A stretch of 64,000 bases of DNA from Pandoraea iniqua. Its GTDB lineage: Bacteria > Pseudomonadota > Gammaproteobacteria > Burkholderiales > Burkholderiaceae. The translations under genes and the position numbers were made by a program. The notes under the pieces are model-generated. The model was not told where the DNA came from, ran no database searches, and saw only the letters and a list, made by a program, of their open reading frames with translations. Below, piece by piece: positions 44,257 to 52,461 of this stretch (the stretch's first letter is position 1; each line of letters opens with the position of its first letter). Where the stretch lies: contig NZ_CABPSF010000007.1 of NCBI RefSeq assembly GCF_902459685.1, forward strand, positions 186,001 to 250,000. The letters run 5' to 3'.

Positions 44257-45489
44257 TTATTGAGCTTTGGCGGCCGAAGCAGCACTCGCCTGCGTGGCAG
44301 GGTCGGCAGCGGCCGGTGCGCTGGCACCCGCCGGTGCCGGAGCAGCGCCCGGCAGTTGCGCCGGCACGGCCTTCACCGGAGCGCCCGGACGCGCCTTTTG
44401 CAGACCCGAAACGATCACCTGTTCGCCCGCAGACAGACCCGACGTCACCAGCCACTTGTCGCCGATCGCACGATCGGTCACCAGTTGGCGCAGTTCGGCC
44501 TTGCCTTCCTTGTTCACGACGAGCGCGGTCGGCTGGCCCTTCTGGTCACGCGTGACGCCCTGTTGCGGCACCAGCAACCCGCCTTCCTTCACACCCTCGG
44601 CCAGCTTGGCGTGCACGAACATGCCCGGCAGCAACTCGCGGTTGGGGTTCGGGAAGATCGCGCGCACGGTCACCGAGCCGGTCGTCTGGTCGACGGTGAT
44701 GTCCGAGAATTGCAGCTTGCCGTCCAGCGGATACTTGGTGCCGTCTTCCAGCGTCAGTTCCACCTTGGCAGCGTTCGGACCCGCGCTTTGCAGCTTGCCA
44801 TCGGCCAGTGCGCGACGCAGACGCAGGCCATCGGCGGCCGATTGCGTTACGTCCACGTACATCGGATCGATCTGCTGCACCGTGGTCATCAGCGTGGCCG
44901 CGCCCGACTGCACATACGCGCCTTCGGTCACTTGCGACAGCCCCGTGCGGCCCGTAATCGGGGCCGGCACGTCGGTGTAGCCAAGGTTGATGCGCGCCGT
45001 ATCGACGGCAGCCTTGCCGGCAGCAACGTCGGCATCGGCTTGCAGAGCGGCGGCCACAGCGTTGTCGTAATCCTGCTTCGACACGGCTTCAACGGCTACC
45101 AGCGACTTGTAACGGTCGGCCAGCAGCTTGGTGGATGCCTGATTTGCCACCGCCTTGGCGAGCGTCGCCTTGGCGTTCTCGAAGGCGGCCTGATAGGTGG
45201 CCGGATCGATCTTGTACAGACGCTGTCCTGCCTTGACCTCGCCGCCTTCAGTGAAGTCGCGCTTGAGCACGATGCCGTCGACGCGCGCACGCACGTCGGC
45301 GACGCGGTAGGGCGAGGTGCGTCCGGGCAGGTCGGTCGTCAGTGTTACGTTCTGAGGTTGCAGCGTCACGACGCCGACTTCCGGCACCATGCCCTGCGGC
45401 TGCTGCGGCTTCTTGCCGCACGCGGCCAGGGTCAAAACCGCGAGTGCCACGGCAGTGACCATCCCCAGTGAACTTCTCTTGACGTGCAT
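44257..45489 (-). CDS. acrA: RND efflux periplasmic adaptor, AcrA/MexA type
   Basis: Predicted 410-residue lipoprotein. The signal ends LTLAAC (Cys ~24). A biotinyl-lipoyl-like domain (RARVDGIVLKRDFTEGGEVKAGQRLYKID), a helical hairpin and beta-barrel (TYKL-type NPNRELLPGMFVHAKL) follow; the tail is Ala/Pro-rich. ATG 45489 is chosen because the lipobox follows at the right distance; the open frame upstream is GC-rich noise. First gene of the pump operon. Confidence 0.92.
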   Translation of the reverse strand: MHVKRSSLGMVTAVALAVLTLAACGKKPQQPQGMVPEVGVVTLQPQNVTLTTDLPGRTSPYRVADVRARVDGIVLKRDFTEGGEVKAGQRLYKIDPATYQAAFENAKATLAKAVANQASTKLLADRYKSLVAVEAVSKQDYDNAVAAALQADADVAAGKAAVDTARINLGYTDVPAPITGRTGLSQVTEGAYVQSGAATLMTTVQQIDPMYVDVTQSAADGLRLRRALADGKLQSAGPNAAKVELTLEDGTKYPLDGKLQFSDITVDQTTGSVTVRAIFPNPNRELLPGMFVHAKLAEGVKEGGLLVPQQGVTRDQKGQPTALVVNKEGKAELRQLVTDRAIGDKWLVTSGLSAGEQVIVSGLQKARPGAPVKAVPAQLPGAAPAPAGASAPAAADPATQASAASAAKAQ

Positions 45490-45883
45490 ATACGCCCCCG
45501 ATAAATGGAATGCGGTCAAACAAAATGACAAGTAACCAGTACGTTGCGACGATTGCGACGGCGAAGGCCGGTCCGCAATCCCATCGCACATAGGCGGGCA
45601 AGCGAGTGTCAGGCAACGGGTCACCGGACGGCGGTGAACCGGCAGCGCAGATGATCGGGTTTGAGCCCGGATCGCTACCGGTCGCGCGCCCCAGCGCGGC
45701 ATACACCGCCAGTGCTGGCACTCGTGTGGATCGTCGAACAGGCTCCGGGACACCAGGTGACAGACGGCAACCGCGAGCGGCGCGCCTCTGTCGGTTCGCC
45801 CCCTCGGGCCCCTTCAGGTGTTTCCCGTAGTCGAAGGAGCTTAAATGGTCCCTGTGCAATAGAGCAAGCGGCTGCTATTATAG
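45490..45883. other. Long leader region upstream of the efflux adaptor gene
   Basis: Nearly 400 bases separate acrA from the TetR operator. The operator-proximal promoter would give acrA a long 5' leader. Neither strand has a gene with a plausible start signal. I see no clear riboswitch, but the length leaves room for leader control. Confidence 0.4.
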
Positions 45884-45901
45884 ATACATTCATGAATGTA
45901 T
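45884..45901. promoter_or_regulatory. 18-bp palindrome, TetR operator of the efflux pump
   Basis: ATACATTCATGAATGTAT is a perfect palindrome between the TetR and pump genes, of the type bound by AcrR/TtgR proteins. It lies 81 bases before the tetR-type ATG and may control both directions. Confidence 0.8.
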
Positions 45902-45981
45902 GTAAATCGCATTGCGTCGCACCATAAAGCGGCGCGGTTTACAGCACCTTCCACAATTTCCGCTGTTCCCGTGACACGACG

Positions 45982-46647
45982 ATGGCCCGCAGAACCAAAG
46001 AGGAAGCGATAGAGACGCGCAACCTGTTGCTCGACACCGCAGAGACGGTGTTCGCACAGAAGGGCGTGTCGCGCACATCGCTGGCCGACATCGCCGAAGC
46101 CGCCGGCCTCACCCGCGGCGCGATTTACTGGCACTTCAAGAACAAGATCGACCTGTTCAACGCCATGACGGACCGTATCCGTCTGCCGATGGAGCGCATG
46201 ATCGACGAAGAATGTGCCGAACCCGAGCACGGCGACCCGATGGTGCGCATGCACGATATCTGCAAGCTGGTGCTCAAGGAAACGGCGCGCAACGAGCGCC
46301 GCCGCCGCGTGCTCGACATTCTGTTCCACAAGTGTGAATACACCAACGAGATGCTCTCGGTGCTCGATCGTCAGCGCGAAGCCTGCGCCGACGGCAAGCA
46401 GCGCATCATGCGCGATATGGAACGGGCCATTGAGCGCGGTCAACTGCCCGCGCGGCTCGACACCCGGCGCGCCGCGATCATGCTGCACGCGCTGGTGGTC
46501 GGCATGATGTCGGACTGGCTGTTCCTGCCCGACTACGATCTCGGTCTGGAATGCGACGCCATCGTCGACGGGTTCTTCGACATGCTGCGCACCAGCCCCG
46601 CCATGCTGCGCCCCGGCGCACCGGCGAAAACCCCGGCGATGGCATAA
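45982..46647 (+). CDS. TetR-family efflux repressor, AcrR/TtgR type
   Basis: Predicted 221-residue repressor. The N-terminal helix-turn-helix (LLDTAETVFAQKGVSRTSLADIAEAAGLTRGAIYWHFKNKIDLFNAM) matches AcrR closely and the C-terminal ligand domain is of normal size. Divergent position and palindrome indicate repression of the AcrAB-OprM-like pump and itself, released by drugs. Confidence 0.93.
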   Translation: MARRTKEEAIETRNLLLDTAETVFAQKGVSRTSLADIAEAAGLTRGAIYWHFKNKIDLFNAMTDRIRLPMERMIDEECAEPEHGDPMVRMHDICKLVLKETARNERRRRVLDILFHKCEYTNEMLSVLDRQREACADGKQRIMRDMERAIERGQLPARLDTRRAAIMLHALVVGMMSDWLFLPDYDLGLECDAIVDGFFDMLRTSPAMLRPGAPAKTPAMA

Positions 46648-46681
46648 CGAATCTGCCGAATCTGCCGAATCTACCGAATCG
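46648..46681 (+). repeat. 9-bp tandem repeat directly after the TetR stop codon
   Basis: CGAATCTGC repeats almost four times starting at the base after the stop codon. Its period is a multiple of three and it holds no further stop, unlike most other post-stop repeats here. Confidence 0.8.
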
Positions 46682-46712
46682 TTCGATTCCCGATTTAGTA
46701 CATATATTAATT

Positions 46713-46745
46713 AGCAGGCACCCTTCGCGGTGCCTGCTTTTTTTT
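46713..46745 (+). terminator. Terminator after the TetR gene
   Basis: A 10-bp stem AGCAGGCACC/GGTGCCTGCT with a 6-base loop is followed by eight T. Confidence 0.92.
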
Positions 46746-46876
46746 GGTGGGTACGGGCTGCGCGCCGACGCAGCATTTCATCTGCCGTCCCGAATATTCG
46801 GGATCCGCATGCGGTGTTGCCGCGTCGAAATCCATTCGGACGCCGTGATACTTCGTATACCTGTACAGCGTCGCAC

Positions 46877-46900
46877 CGTTATATATAATCCTACACAACG
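46877..46900. promoter_or_regulatory. ModE-like operator upstream of modA
   Basis: CGTTATATA-N6-TACACAACG fits the two-arm ModE pattern (CGnTATATA, about six bases, then the inverted arm) with two mismatches in the right arm. It lies about 190 bases before the modA start in a 438-base gap that otherwise holds a repeat and a terminator at its left end. ModE with molybdate represses mod operons. Confidence 0.6.
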
Positions 46901-47085
46901 CGACGCACCATCACGGCGCCGATTGCGCTGCGAACTCACTGCTGTCTTGCAGCGATTGCGCGGCAATTTCGCAGCGCCCCGGTGACGCCACCGTTGCAAT
47001 TTCGCAACTGCCATTGCAACGCGATCGCACGGATTTCGCACGACTTCGCAAGACCATCAAGCCACTACATGCTGGAGACCACCCT

Positions 47086-47898
47086 GTGAAAGCTGTCGTT
47101 ACTGCTACGCCCAACAAGTCCCAAGCCACCCACTCGCGCGTGACGCTGCGCCGCGTACTGGGCGCCGCCGCCCTCGGCGCGAGCCTGCTGTTCGCCGGTC
47201 AGGCGGCCGCCCAGCAAGTGTTTGCCGCGGCCAGCATGAAAGACGCGCTCGACGATCTGTCCGCTGCCTACACCAAGGAAACCGGCAAGAAGCCGGTGCT
47301 CGTGTACGGCGCCAGCTCCACGCTCGCGCGTCAGATCGAAAAGGGCGCACCGGCCGACCTCTTCATCTCGGCCGACCAAGACTGGATGGACTACGCGCAG
47401 AAGCATGACCTGATCGACACGGCATCGCGTCGCAACCTGCTGGGCAACGAACTCGTACTGATCGCCCCGACGACCACGTCGGGCGACATCGATCTGAAGC
47501 CGGGCGTCGACCTCGACGGCAAGCTGGGCAACGGCAAGCTCGCCATGGGCGATCCGGCCCACGTGCCCGCAGGCCTCTATGGCAAGGCGGCACTCGAAAA
47601 ACTCGGTGTCTGGTCGAAGGTGCAAGGCAAGGTCGCCGCTGCCGACAACGTGCGTAACGCGCTGTTGCTGGTGGCTCGCGGCGAAGCGCCGTACGGCATC
47701 GTCTACAAGACGGATGCGAACGCCGAGAAGCGCGTGCGTATCGCCGGCACGTTCCCCGCCGACAGCCACGCCCCGATCGTCTATCCGGTCGCTGTGACCA
47801 AGCAGGCCGATCGCGCTGCCGCCGATCCGTTCTACAAGTTCATCACGACGCCGGCCGCCCTCGCGACCTTCCAGCGCTACGGCTTCACGCGTCCGTAA
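47086..47898 (+). CDS. modA: Molybdate ABC transporter, periplasmic binding protein
   Basis: Predicted 270-residue protein. The signal peptide (RVTLRRVLGAAALGASLLFAGQAAA, cut near residue 42) follows a longer than usual N-terminal tail. The mature part starts QQVFAAASMKDALDDLSAAY and has GASSTLARQIEKGAPADLFISAD, the oxyanion-binding signature of ModA, and GEAPYGIVYKTDA. The start is GTG 47086 with GGAGA about 8 bases upstream. First of modABC. Confidence 0.93.
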   Translation: MKAVVTATPNKSQATHSRVTLRRVLGAAALGASLLFAGQAAAQQVFAAASMKDALDDLSAAYTKETGKKPVLVYGASSTLARQIEKGAPADLFISADQDWMDYAQKHDLIDTASRRNLLGNELVLIAPTTTSGDIDLKPGVDLDGKLGNGKLAMGDPAHVPAGLYGKAALEKLGVWSKVQGKVAAADNVRNALLLVARGEAPYGIVYKTDANAEKRVRIAGTFPADSHAPIVYPVAVTKQADRAAADPFYKFITTPAALATFQRYGFTRP

Positions 47899-47934
47899 TT
47901 CGTATCCGTAGTTCGCATCCTTAATTCGCATTCA
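47896..47934 (+). repeat. 13-bp tandem repeat starting on the modA stop codon
   Basis: Three 13-bp units (consensus TAATTCGCATCCT) each start with a stop triplet: TAA, TAG, TAA; a further TAA follows at the next 13-base step. The four stops fall in frames 0, +1, +2 and 0. Confidence 0.88.
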
Positions 47935-47965
47935 TAAGCTGCACCTGTAAGAATGACGAACCCAG

Positions 47966-47995
47966 ACCGGGACTGTCCTCGACAGCCCCGGTTTT
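47966..47995 (+). terminator. Hairpin with T4 between modA and modB
   Basis: ACCGGG...CCCGGT arms with an inner TGTC/GACA stem are followed by TTTT. It lies inside the modABC operon, so it is likely a partial terminator that lowers modB and modC relative to modA. Confidence 0.6.
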
Positions 47996-48062
47996 GCCAT
48001 GTGCGCCGGCCACCGCGCGCAGGCCCCAATTCACGCGGATCCTTTCAAGGTGTTCTCGCCGT

Positions 48063-48767
48063 ATGTCCATGAGTCTTACCCCGGAAGAATGGGGCATCGT
48101 CGAACTCAGTTTGCGCGTTGGCCTATGGGGCACGCTGTGCAGCCTGCCCTTTGCCTACGCAGCGGCTTGGTTGCTCGCCCGCCGGAATTTCCCCGGCAAG
48201 GCGCTGCTCGATGCCATCCTCCACTTGCCGCTCGTGCTGCCGCCCGTGGTCGTGGGTTTCGCACTGCTCGTGTTGTTCGGCGCACAAGGCGCCATCGGCA
48301 AACTGTTGCGCGAGTGGTTCAACCTCACGTTCGCGTTTCGCTGGACGGGTGCCGCACTCGCGGCCGGGGTGATGGGGTTTCCATTGCTCGTGCGCGCCAT
48401 CCGGCAGGCGCTCGAAGCGTCTGACACCAAACTCGAACAAGCGGCGCAAACGCTCGGTGCCGGCCCGTGGCTGACGTTCCTGACGGTCACGCTGCCGCTC
48501 ACGGCCACGGGCGCGTTGCACGGCTTCGTACTCGCGTTCGCGCGAGCGCTGGGCGAGTTCGGCGCGACCATCACCTTCGTCTCGAATATTCCCGGGCAGA
48601 CACAGACGCTGCCGCTGGCGATCTACACGGCAACGCAGGTGCCCGACGGCGACGCGATGGTCTGGCGCCTATGCGCCATTTCTGTCGTGCTGGCTGTCGC
48701 CACGCTCATCTTCTCTGAAGTGCTGATTCGCTTCGGTAATCGCAAGGCGCTTGGTTATGACGGTTGA
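48063..48767 (+). CDS. modB: Molybdate ABC transporter, permease
   Basis: Predicted 234-residue inner-membrane protein with about five hydrophobic segments. LHLPLVLPPVVVGFALLVLFG and the EAA loop ASDTKLEQAAQTLGAGPWLTFLTVTLPL followed by ARALGEFGATITFVSNIPGQTQTLPLAIYT are ModB hallmarks. ATG 48063 or 48069 could serve. Its end overlaps modC by 11 bases. Confidence 0.94.
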   Translation: MSMSLTPEEWGIVELSLRVGLWGTLCSLPFAYAAAWLLARRNFPGKALLDAILHLPLVLPPVVVGFALLVLFGAQGAIGKLLREWFNLTFAFRWTGAALAAGVMGFPLLVRAIRQALEASDTKLEQAAQTLGAGPWLTFLTVTLPLTATGALHGFVLAFARALGEFGATITFVSNIPGQTQTLPLAIYTATQVPDGDAMVWRLCAISVVLAVATLIFSEVLIRFGNRKALGYDG

Positions 48768-49860
48768 AGTTCGCCTCCAACATCGCTTCGGTGCGTTCCA
48801 ACTCGACGCCGAATTCGCTGCCGGCATGGGCGTCACGGCGCTGTTCGGGCCGTCCGGCAGTGGCAAGAGCACGGTCGTCAATGCCGTCTCCGGTCTGCTG
48901 AAGCCCGAAGCCGGGCGCATCGTCGTCGGTGACGACGTGCTCTTCGACAGCGCCGCCGGTATCGCACTGCCGACGTGGCGGCGCCGCATCGGCTACGTGT
49001 TTCAGGACGCGCGTCTGCTGCCGCACCTCACCGTGCGTCAGAACCTGCTGTTCGGCCGCTGGCTGCGACGTCGCGACGTGAGCGCGGCAGGCACCGGCGC
49101 GATTGCGCTCGACCACGTCGTCGAAGTGCTCAATCTCGGCCATCTGCTCAGCCGTCGTCCCGGTGCCCTGTCGGGCGGCGAAAAGCAACGCGTGGGTATC
49201 GGCCGTGCGCTGTTGTCGTGCCCGCGTTTGTTGCTCATGGACGAGCCGCTCGCCTCGCTCGACCACTCGCGACGCATGGAAGTGCTCGACTACCTGAACC
49301 GCATCCGGCACGAACTGAAGTTGCCTGTGCTTTACGTCACGCACTCGCTTGACGAAGTGATGCGTCTGGCCGATCAGGTAGTGTTGTTCCGTGAAGGCCG
49401 CACGATCTCGCAAGGCAATCCCGCAGATGTGCTGAACCTGCATCGCGATGCGCTCGACGGCGCCGCCGAAGCGCCGGGAACCGTGCTGGAAACCAAGGTC
49501 GTCGCGCACGACGCCGCATACGGGCTGACCGAGCTTGCGGTGAATGGCAGCGACACGATTCGCCTGCGCGTGCCGCGTGTAAGCGGTGAAGCAGGCGACG
49601 TCTGCCGGATTCTGGTGCGTGCACGCGACGTTGCCGTTGCCGTTGCCACGGAACCACCGACGCAAACCAGCGTGTTGAACGTGTTGCCGGCCCGCGTCAG
49701 CGCGCTGCGCGATCTGGGCGATTCGGTGGAAGTGCAAGCCATGCTGCCCGACGGCACGCCGATGCATGCGCGCATCACGCGTTTCTCCGCCGATCAACTG
49801 CAACTCGCGCCGGCGCGCGAGGTGTATCTGCTGATCAAGTCGGTCGCCCTCACGCGCTGA
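48757..49860 (+). CDS. modC: Molybdate ABC transporter, ATP-binding protein
   Basis: Predicted 367-residue ATPase. Walker [10 protein letters not shown] is at residues 31-39, the signature is LSGGEKQR, and Walker B is LLLMDEPLASLD. The C-terminal ~70 residues (TSVLNVLPARVSALRDLGDSVEVQAMLPDGTPMHARITRFSADQL) form the Mop/TOBE domain that senses molybdate. It overlaps modB, so the two are coupled. After the stop an 11-14-bp unit GCGCTGACAAA is repeated about three times. Confidence 0.94.
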   Translation: MTVEVRLQHRFGAFQLDAEFAAGMGVTALFGPSGSGKSTVVNAVSGLLKPEAGRIVVGDDVLFDSAAGIALPTWRRRIGYVFQDARLLPHLTVRQNLLFGRWLRRRDVSAAGTGAIALDHVVEVLNLGHLLSRRPGALSGGEKQRVGIGRALLSCPRLLLMDEPLASLDHSRRMEVLDYLNRIRHELKLPVLYVTHSLDEVMRLADQVVLFREGRTISQGNPADVLNLHRDALDGAAEAPGTVLETKVVAHDAAYGLTELAVNGSDTIRLRVPRVSGEAGDVCRILVRARDVAVAVATEPPTQTSVLNVLPARVSALRDLGDSVEVQAMLPDGTPMHARITRFSADQLQLAPAREVYLLIKSVALTR

Positions 49861-49932
49861 CAAAGCGTCAACAAGAAAGCGCCAACACACCGGGCGTCAC
49901 GGCAGAACTTCACCGTGCCGCCCGGTGACATC

Positions 49933-50274
49933 TCACTGCCCCTGCGGCTTGCTCATCGCGTCGCCCTTGCCCATGGCATCGCCCTTGGACATAGCGCCAC
50001 CCTTGCTCATCGCATCGCCCTTGCCCATCGCATCGCCCTTGCCCATCGCATCACCCTTGGACATGGCGCCGCCCTTGCTCATCGCGTCACCCTTGCCCAT
50101 GGCATCGTGCTTGGACATTGCGCCGCCCTTGGACATGCCGTCCTTGGACATCGAACCGCTCTTGTCCATTTGCTGACCCATCGCATCGCCCTTGCTCATG
50201 GCGTCCTGCGCAAACGCCGCGCCGGTGCCGAGTGCAAGGCCCATCGTCATCACTGCCAGATATCGCATTTTCAT
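49933..50274 (-). CDS. MxKDx pentapeptide-repeat exported protein
   Basis: Predicted 113-residue protein. A Sec signal peptide (MKMRYLAVMTMGLALGTGAAFA) is followed almost entirely by MSKGDA/MGKGDA/MSKGGA-type repeats, about 15 in tandem, with alternating Met and Lys/Asp. This matches the family of MXKDX pentapeptide-repeat proteins of Burkholderia and relatives; function unknown. Met-rich periplasmic repeats could bind metals such as copper or scavenge oxidants; this is an inference. It is transcribed toward modC and just downstream of the molybdopterin enzyme gene. Confidence 0.88.
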   Translation of the reverse strand: MKMRYLAVMTMGLALGTGAAFAQDAMSKGDAMGQQMDKSGSMSKDGMSKGGAMSKHDAMGKGDAMSKGGAMSKGDAMGKGDAMGKGDAMSKGGAMSKGDAMGKGDAMSKPQGQ

Positions 50275-50305
50275 TGTCGTTGCTCCATGAATTGAGTGAG
50301 AAAAA

Positions 50306-51118
50306 TCAACTGCCACCAAACCAGTTGTAGCCCTGGTCTTCCCAGTACCCGCCCGGGTACGTATTCGTGACGAAAATCGCGCGGATATGTTTGGGATTCT
50401 TGTAGCCAAGCTTCGTCGGGATACGCAGCTTCATCGGAAAGCCGTACTCCCTCGGCAGCGTCTGGCCGTCGTACGTCAGCGCGAGCAGCGTCTGCGGATG
50501 CAGTGCCGTCGGCATGTCGATGCTCGTGTAGTAATCGTCGGCGCACTTGAAGCCGACGTAGCGGGCCGTGGTGTCGGCGCCGATGCGTTTGAGAAAGTCG
50601 GAAAACGTCACGCCGCCCCAGCGCCCGATCGCACTCCACCCTTCCACGCACACATGGCGCGTGATCTGCTCGGCGGCACGTGCCTGCGCAAACGTGCGCA
50701 GCGTGTCGAGGTTCCACGCCGCCTTGTCGGCGATCAGGCCCGACAACTCCAGTTGATAGTCGGCCGCGTCGACCACCGGGGCCTCGTCCATCGAATAGAA
50801 CGCGTTGAACGGAAACGGCCGCGTCATCTGCGACGCCGAAAAGGTCGGCGCCAGCACGTCTGAGCGAAACAGCGCCGCCTGCACCCGATCGTTCCAGCGC
50901 GACATCGTGTCGAGCGCCGATTCGACACCAGCGTTGTCGTCGAGCGAGCAACCCGAGAGCAGCGCCACCCCACCCAGCGACAACGTGCGGGAAAGAAACG
51001 CACGGCGCGACGGCTCCGTCACCCGGCGCGTCACCAGCGTGCGCGCTTCCTTGAGAATCGCGTCGCCGTCGCGCACGATCAGCGAGGTCTTGTCGTCGTT
51101 ACGTTTGAAGAAAGCCAT
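50306..51118 (-). CDS. Molybdopterin-dependent oxidoreductase, sulfite-oxidase fold
   Basis: Predicted 270-residue enzyme. A twin-arginine signal (SRRAFLSRTLSLGGVALLSGC) ends with a possible lipobox, so it should be folded in the cytoplasm and exported with its cofactor. The Moco-binding cysteine is in RHVCVEGWSAIGRWGGVTF, and PREYGFPMKLRIPTKLGYKNPKHIRAIFVTN is typical of the family. It lacks a Mo dimerisation domain. The adjacent cytochrome b gene suggests a membrane electron partner. Substrate unknown; MsrP-like sulfoxide reduction is one possibility. Confidence 0.85.
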   Translation of the reverse strand: MAFFKRNDDKTSLIVRDGDAILKEARTLVTRRVTEPSRRAFLSRTLSLGGVALLSGCSLDDNAGVESALDTMSRWNDRVQAALFRSDVLAPTFSASQMTRPFPFNAFYSMDEAPVVDAADYQLELSGLIADKAAWNLDTLRTFAQARAAEQITRHVCVEGWSAIGRWGGVTFSDFLKRIGADTTARYVGFKCADDYYTSIDMPTALHPQTLLALTYDGQTLPREYGFPMKLRIPTKLGYKNPKHIRAIFVTNTYPGGYWEDQGYNWFGGS

Positions 51119-51206
51119 GGCAGTGCCTCGTCCTGAGCCTGTGTGTTCGCTTGTGAGATCGCTGGAGATCGCTGGAGACCGCGTGATATCGAGTACGCCC
51201 GGACGC

Positions 51207-51878
51207 TCAGCGTCCGGTAATCATCGTGCGCAACGTGCGGGGCACGAGCGCCACCATGACCACGTGCACCACGATGAAGGCCACCAACCCTGACATCGCC
51301 AGAAAGTGCACCCAGCGCGCCCCCTGAAACCCGCCGAACAGGTCGCACAGCCAGCCGAGTTGCACGGGTTTCCAGATGGCGAGTCCCGACGCGATGAGCA
51401 ACATCAGATCGAGCACGGCGAACAGATACGCGGCGCGCTGCACATAGTTGTAGTGACGCGGATCGGCATGCGCGAGACGGCCGCGCAACGCGGCAAACGC
51501 GTCGTGCAGGATGCCTTTGACGGACAGCGGGAAGAACCGGCGCGCCATGCGCCCGCTCGCCAGATTCAGCAGCAGGTAGACGAGGCCGTTGGCGGCGAGC
51601 AGCCACATCGCCGCGAAATGCCAGCGCAGTGCGCCACCGAGCCAGCCGCCAAGCGTAATGCCGTTGGCGAAGCGGAAGTCGAACAGCGGGGAGGCGTTAT
51701 AGATGCGCCAGCCGCTCGTAATCATCACGAGCACGGCCAGTACGTTGATCCAATGGGTGACGCGCAACCAGCCCGGCTGAACTACCGGCGAGGCGCCGGG
51801 GGCCGGGGGTGGCGAGGGAGCCCGCTCAGCGTGCGCGGCGGGCTCGTGTGCAGCAGAAGGTTTCGTGGCGGCTTGCAT
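51207..51878 (-). CDS. Membrane cytochrome b (partner of the molybdopterin enzyme)
   Basis: Predicted 223-residue protein. A Pro/Ala-rich N-terminus precedes about four membrane segments holding histidines suited to heme b: VTHWINVLAVLVMITSG, LRWHFAAMWLLAANG and VHFLAMSGLVAFIVVHVVMVA. It belongs to the cytochrome b561/Ni,Fe-hydrogenase b family. It should pass electrons between quinones and the periplasmic Moco enzyme, encoded 88 bases downstream. The stop codon is inside a 9-bp perfect hairpin (51199-51217). Confidence 0.88.
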   Translation of the reverse strand: MQAATKPSAAHEPAAHAERAPSPPPAPGASPVVQPGWLRVTHWINVLAVLVMITSGWRIYNASPLFDFRFANGITLGGWLGGALRWHFAAMWLLAANGLVYLLLNLASGRMARRFFPLSVKGILHDAFAALRGRLAHADPRHYNYVQRAAYLFAVLDLMLLIASGLAIWKPVQLGWLCDLFGGFQGARWVHFLAMSGLVAFIVVHVVMVALVPRTLRTMITGR

Positions 51879-51881
51879 GAC

Positions 51882-51915
51882 GTCTCCATCGCTTGTTTTT
51901 GGCGTCGATGGAGAC
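51882..51915 (-). promoter_or_regulatory. Hairpin that hides the cytochrome b ribosome-binding site
   Basis: On the minus strand GTCTCCATCG and CGATGGAGAC form a 10-bp perfect stem with a 14-base A-rich loop. The right arm contains the GGAGA that would serve as Shine-Dalgarno, and the ATG follows 3 bases after the stem. Translation should therefore depend on opening this stem. Confidence 0.65.
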
Positions 51916-51999
51916 AGTGTCGTGCGCTTTCAGTCACAAAGTCCTGTCGAAAAGATAATCATTTTGTGAGATTTGGTCAGGACTCGTGGAATTACGGGA

Positions 52000-52461
52000 T
52001 TACGCGTCGTCGGGGTCCTGTACCGGGCGGCCTTTCAGATAGGCGTCGAAGGTGGGTACATGGGCGTCGAGCAGGGAGCGGATCTCCCGGACGAGGGTGT
52101 CGTAGTGCGCGGTCAGGTTCTGGGCGAACGGCGTGAGTTGGGCGCCGCCGCCCGACACGCCGCCGATGTGGCGGGTCACCAGCGGCTCGCGAAATTCGTG
52201 ATTCATCGCTTCCACCAGCAACCACGCCCGCCGGTACGACATGCCCATGCCACGGGCGGCGGCAGAAATCGAGCCCGTCTCGTCGATGGCGCGCAACAGC
52301 GTCAGGCGCCCGGGGCCGAACACGGGGGCGTCGCCGTCGCGAATGCGCACGCGCACGTCGTAACCGGCCACGCCGGGCTGTGCTGGCGTCTTAGGCACCG
52401 CTTGCGGGGCGTCAGCCGCACCGGCCGCGCCGGTCTTTCCCGAACGGCGCTCAGCTGGCAT
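52000..52461 (-). CDS. ModE-like winged-helix regulator without a Mop domain
   Basis: Predicted 153-residue protein. The core FGPGRLTLLRAIDETGSISAAARGMGMSYRRAWLLVEAMNHEF and the following VTRHIGGVSGGGAQLTPFAQNL match the ModE N-terminal DNA-binding domain. The molybdate-binding Mop repeats of full ModE are absent, so any metal sensing must come from elsewhere or be lost. It overlaps coxG by 11 bases. It may bind the site upstream of modA. Confidence 0.85.
   Translation of the reverse strand: MPAERRSGKTGAAGAADAPQAVPKTPAQPGVAGYDVRVRIRDGDAPVFGPGRLTLLRAIDETGSISAAARGMGMSYRRAWLLVEAMNHEFREPLVTRHIGGVSGGGAQLTPFAQNLTAHYDTLVREIRSLLDAHVPTFDAYLKGRPVQDPDDA

Noticed and set aside
45490-45753. N-terminal extension of the efflux adaptor
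   Set aside because: A normal signal peptide with lipobox starts at ATG 45489, so the upstream frame is not part of the protein.
49933-50200. Regularly spaced DNA repeats resembling a CRISPR array
   Set aside because: The repeats have no unique spacers, a period that fits codons, and encode the MxKDx protein with a signal peptide. No cas gene is present.
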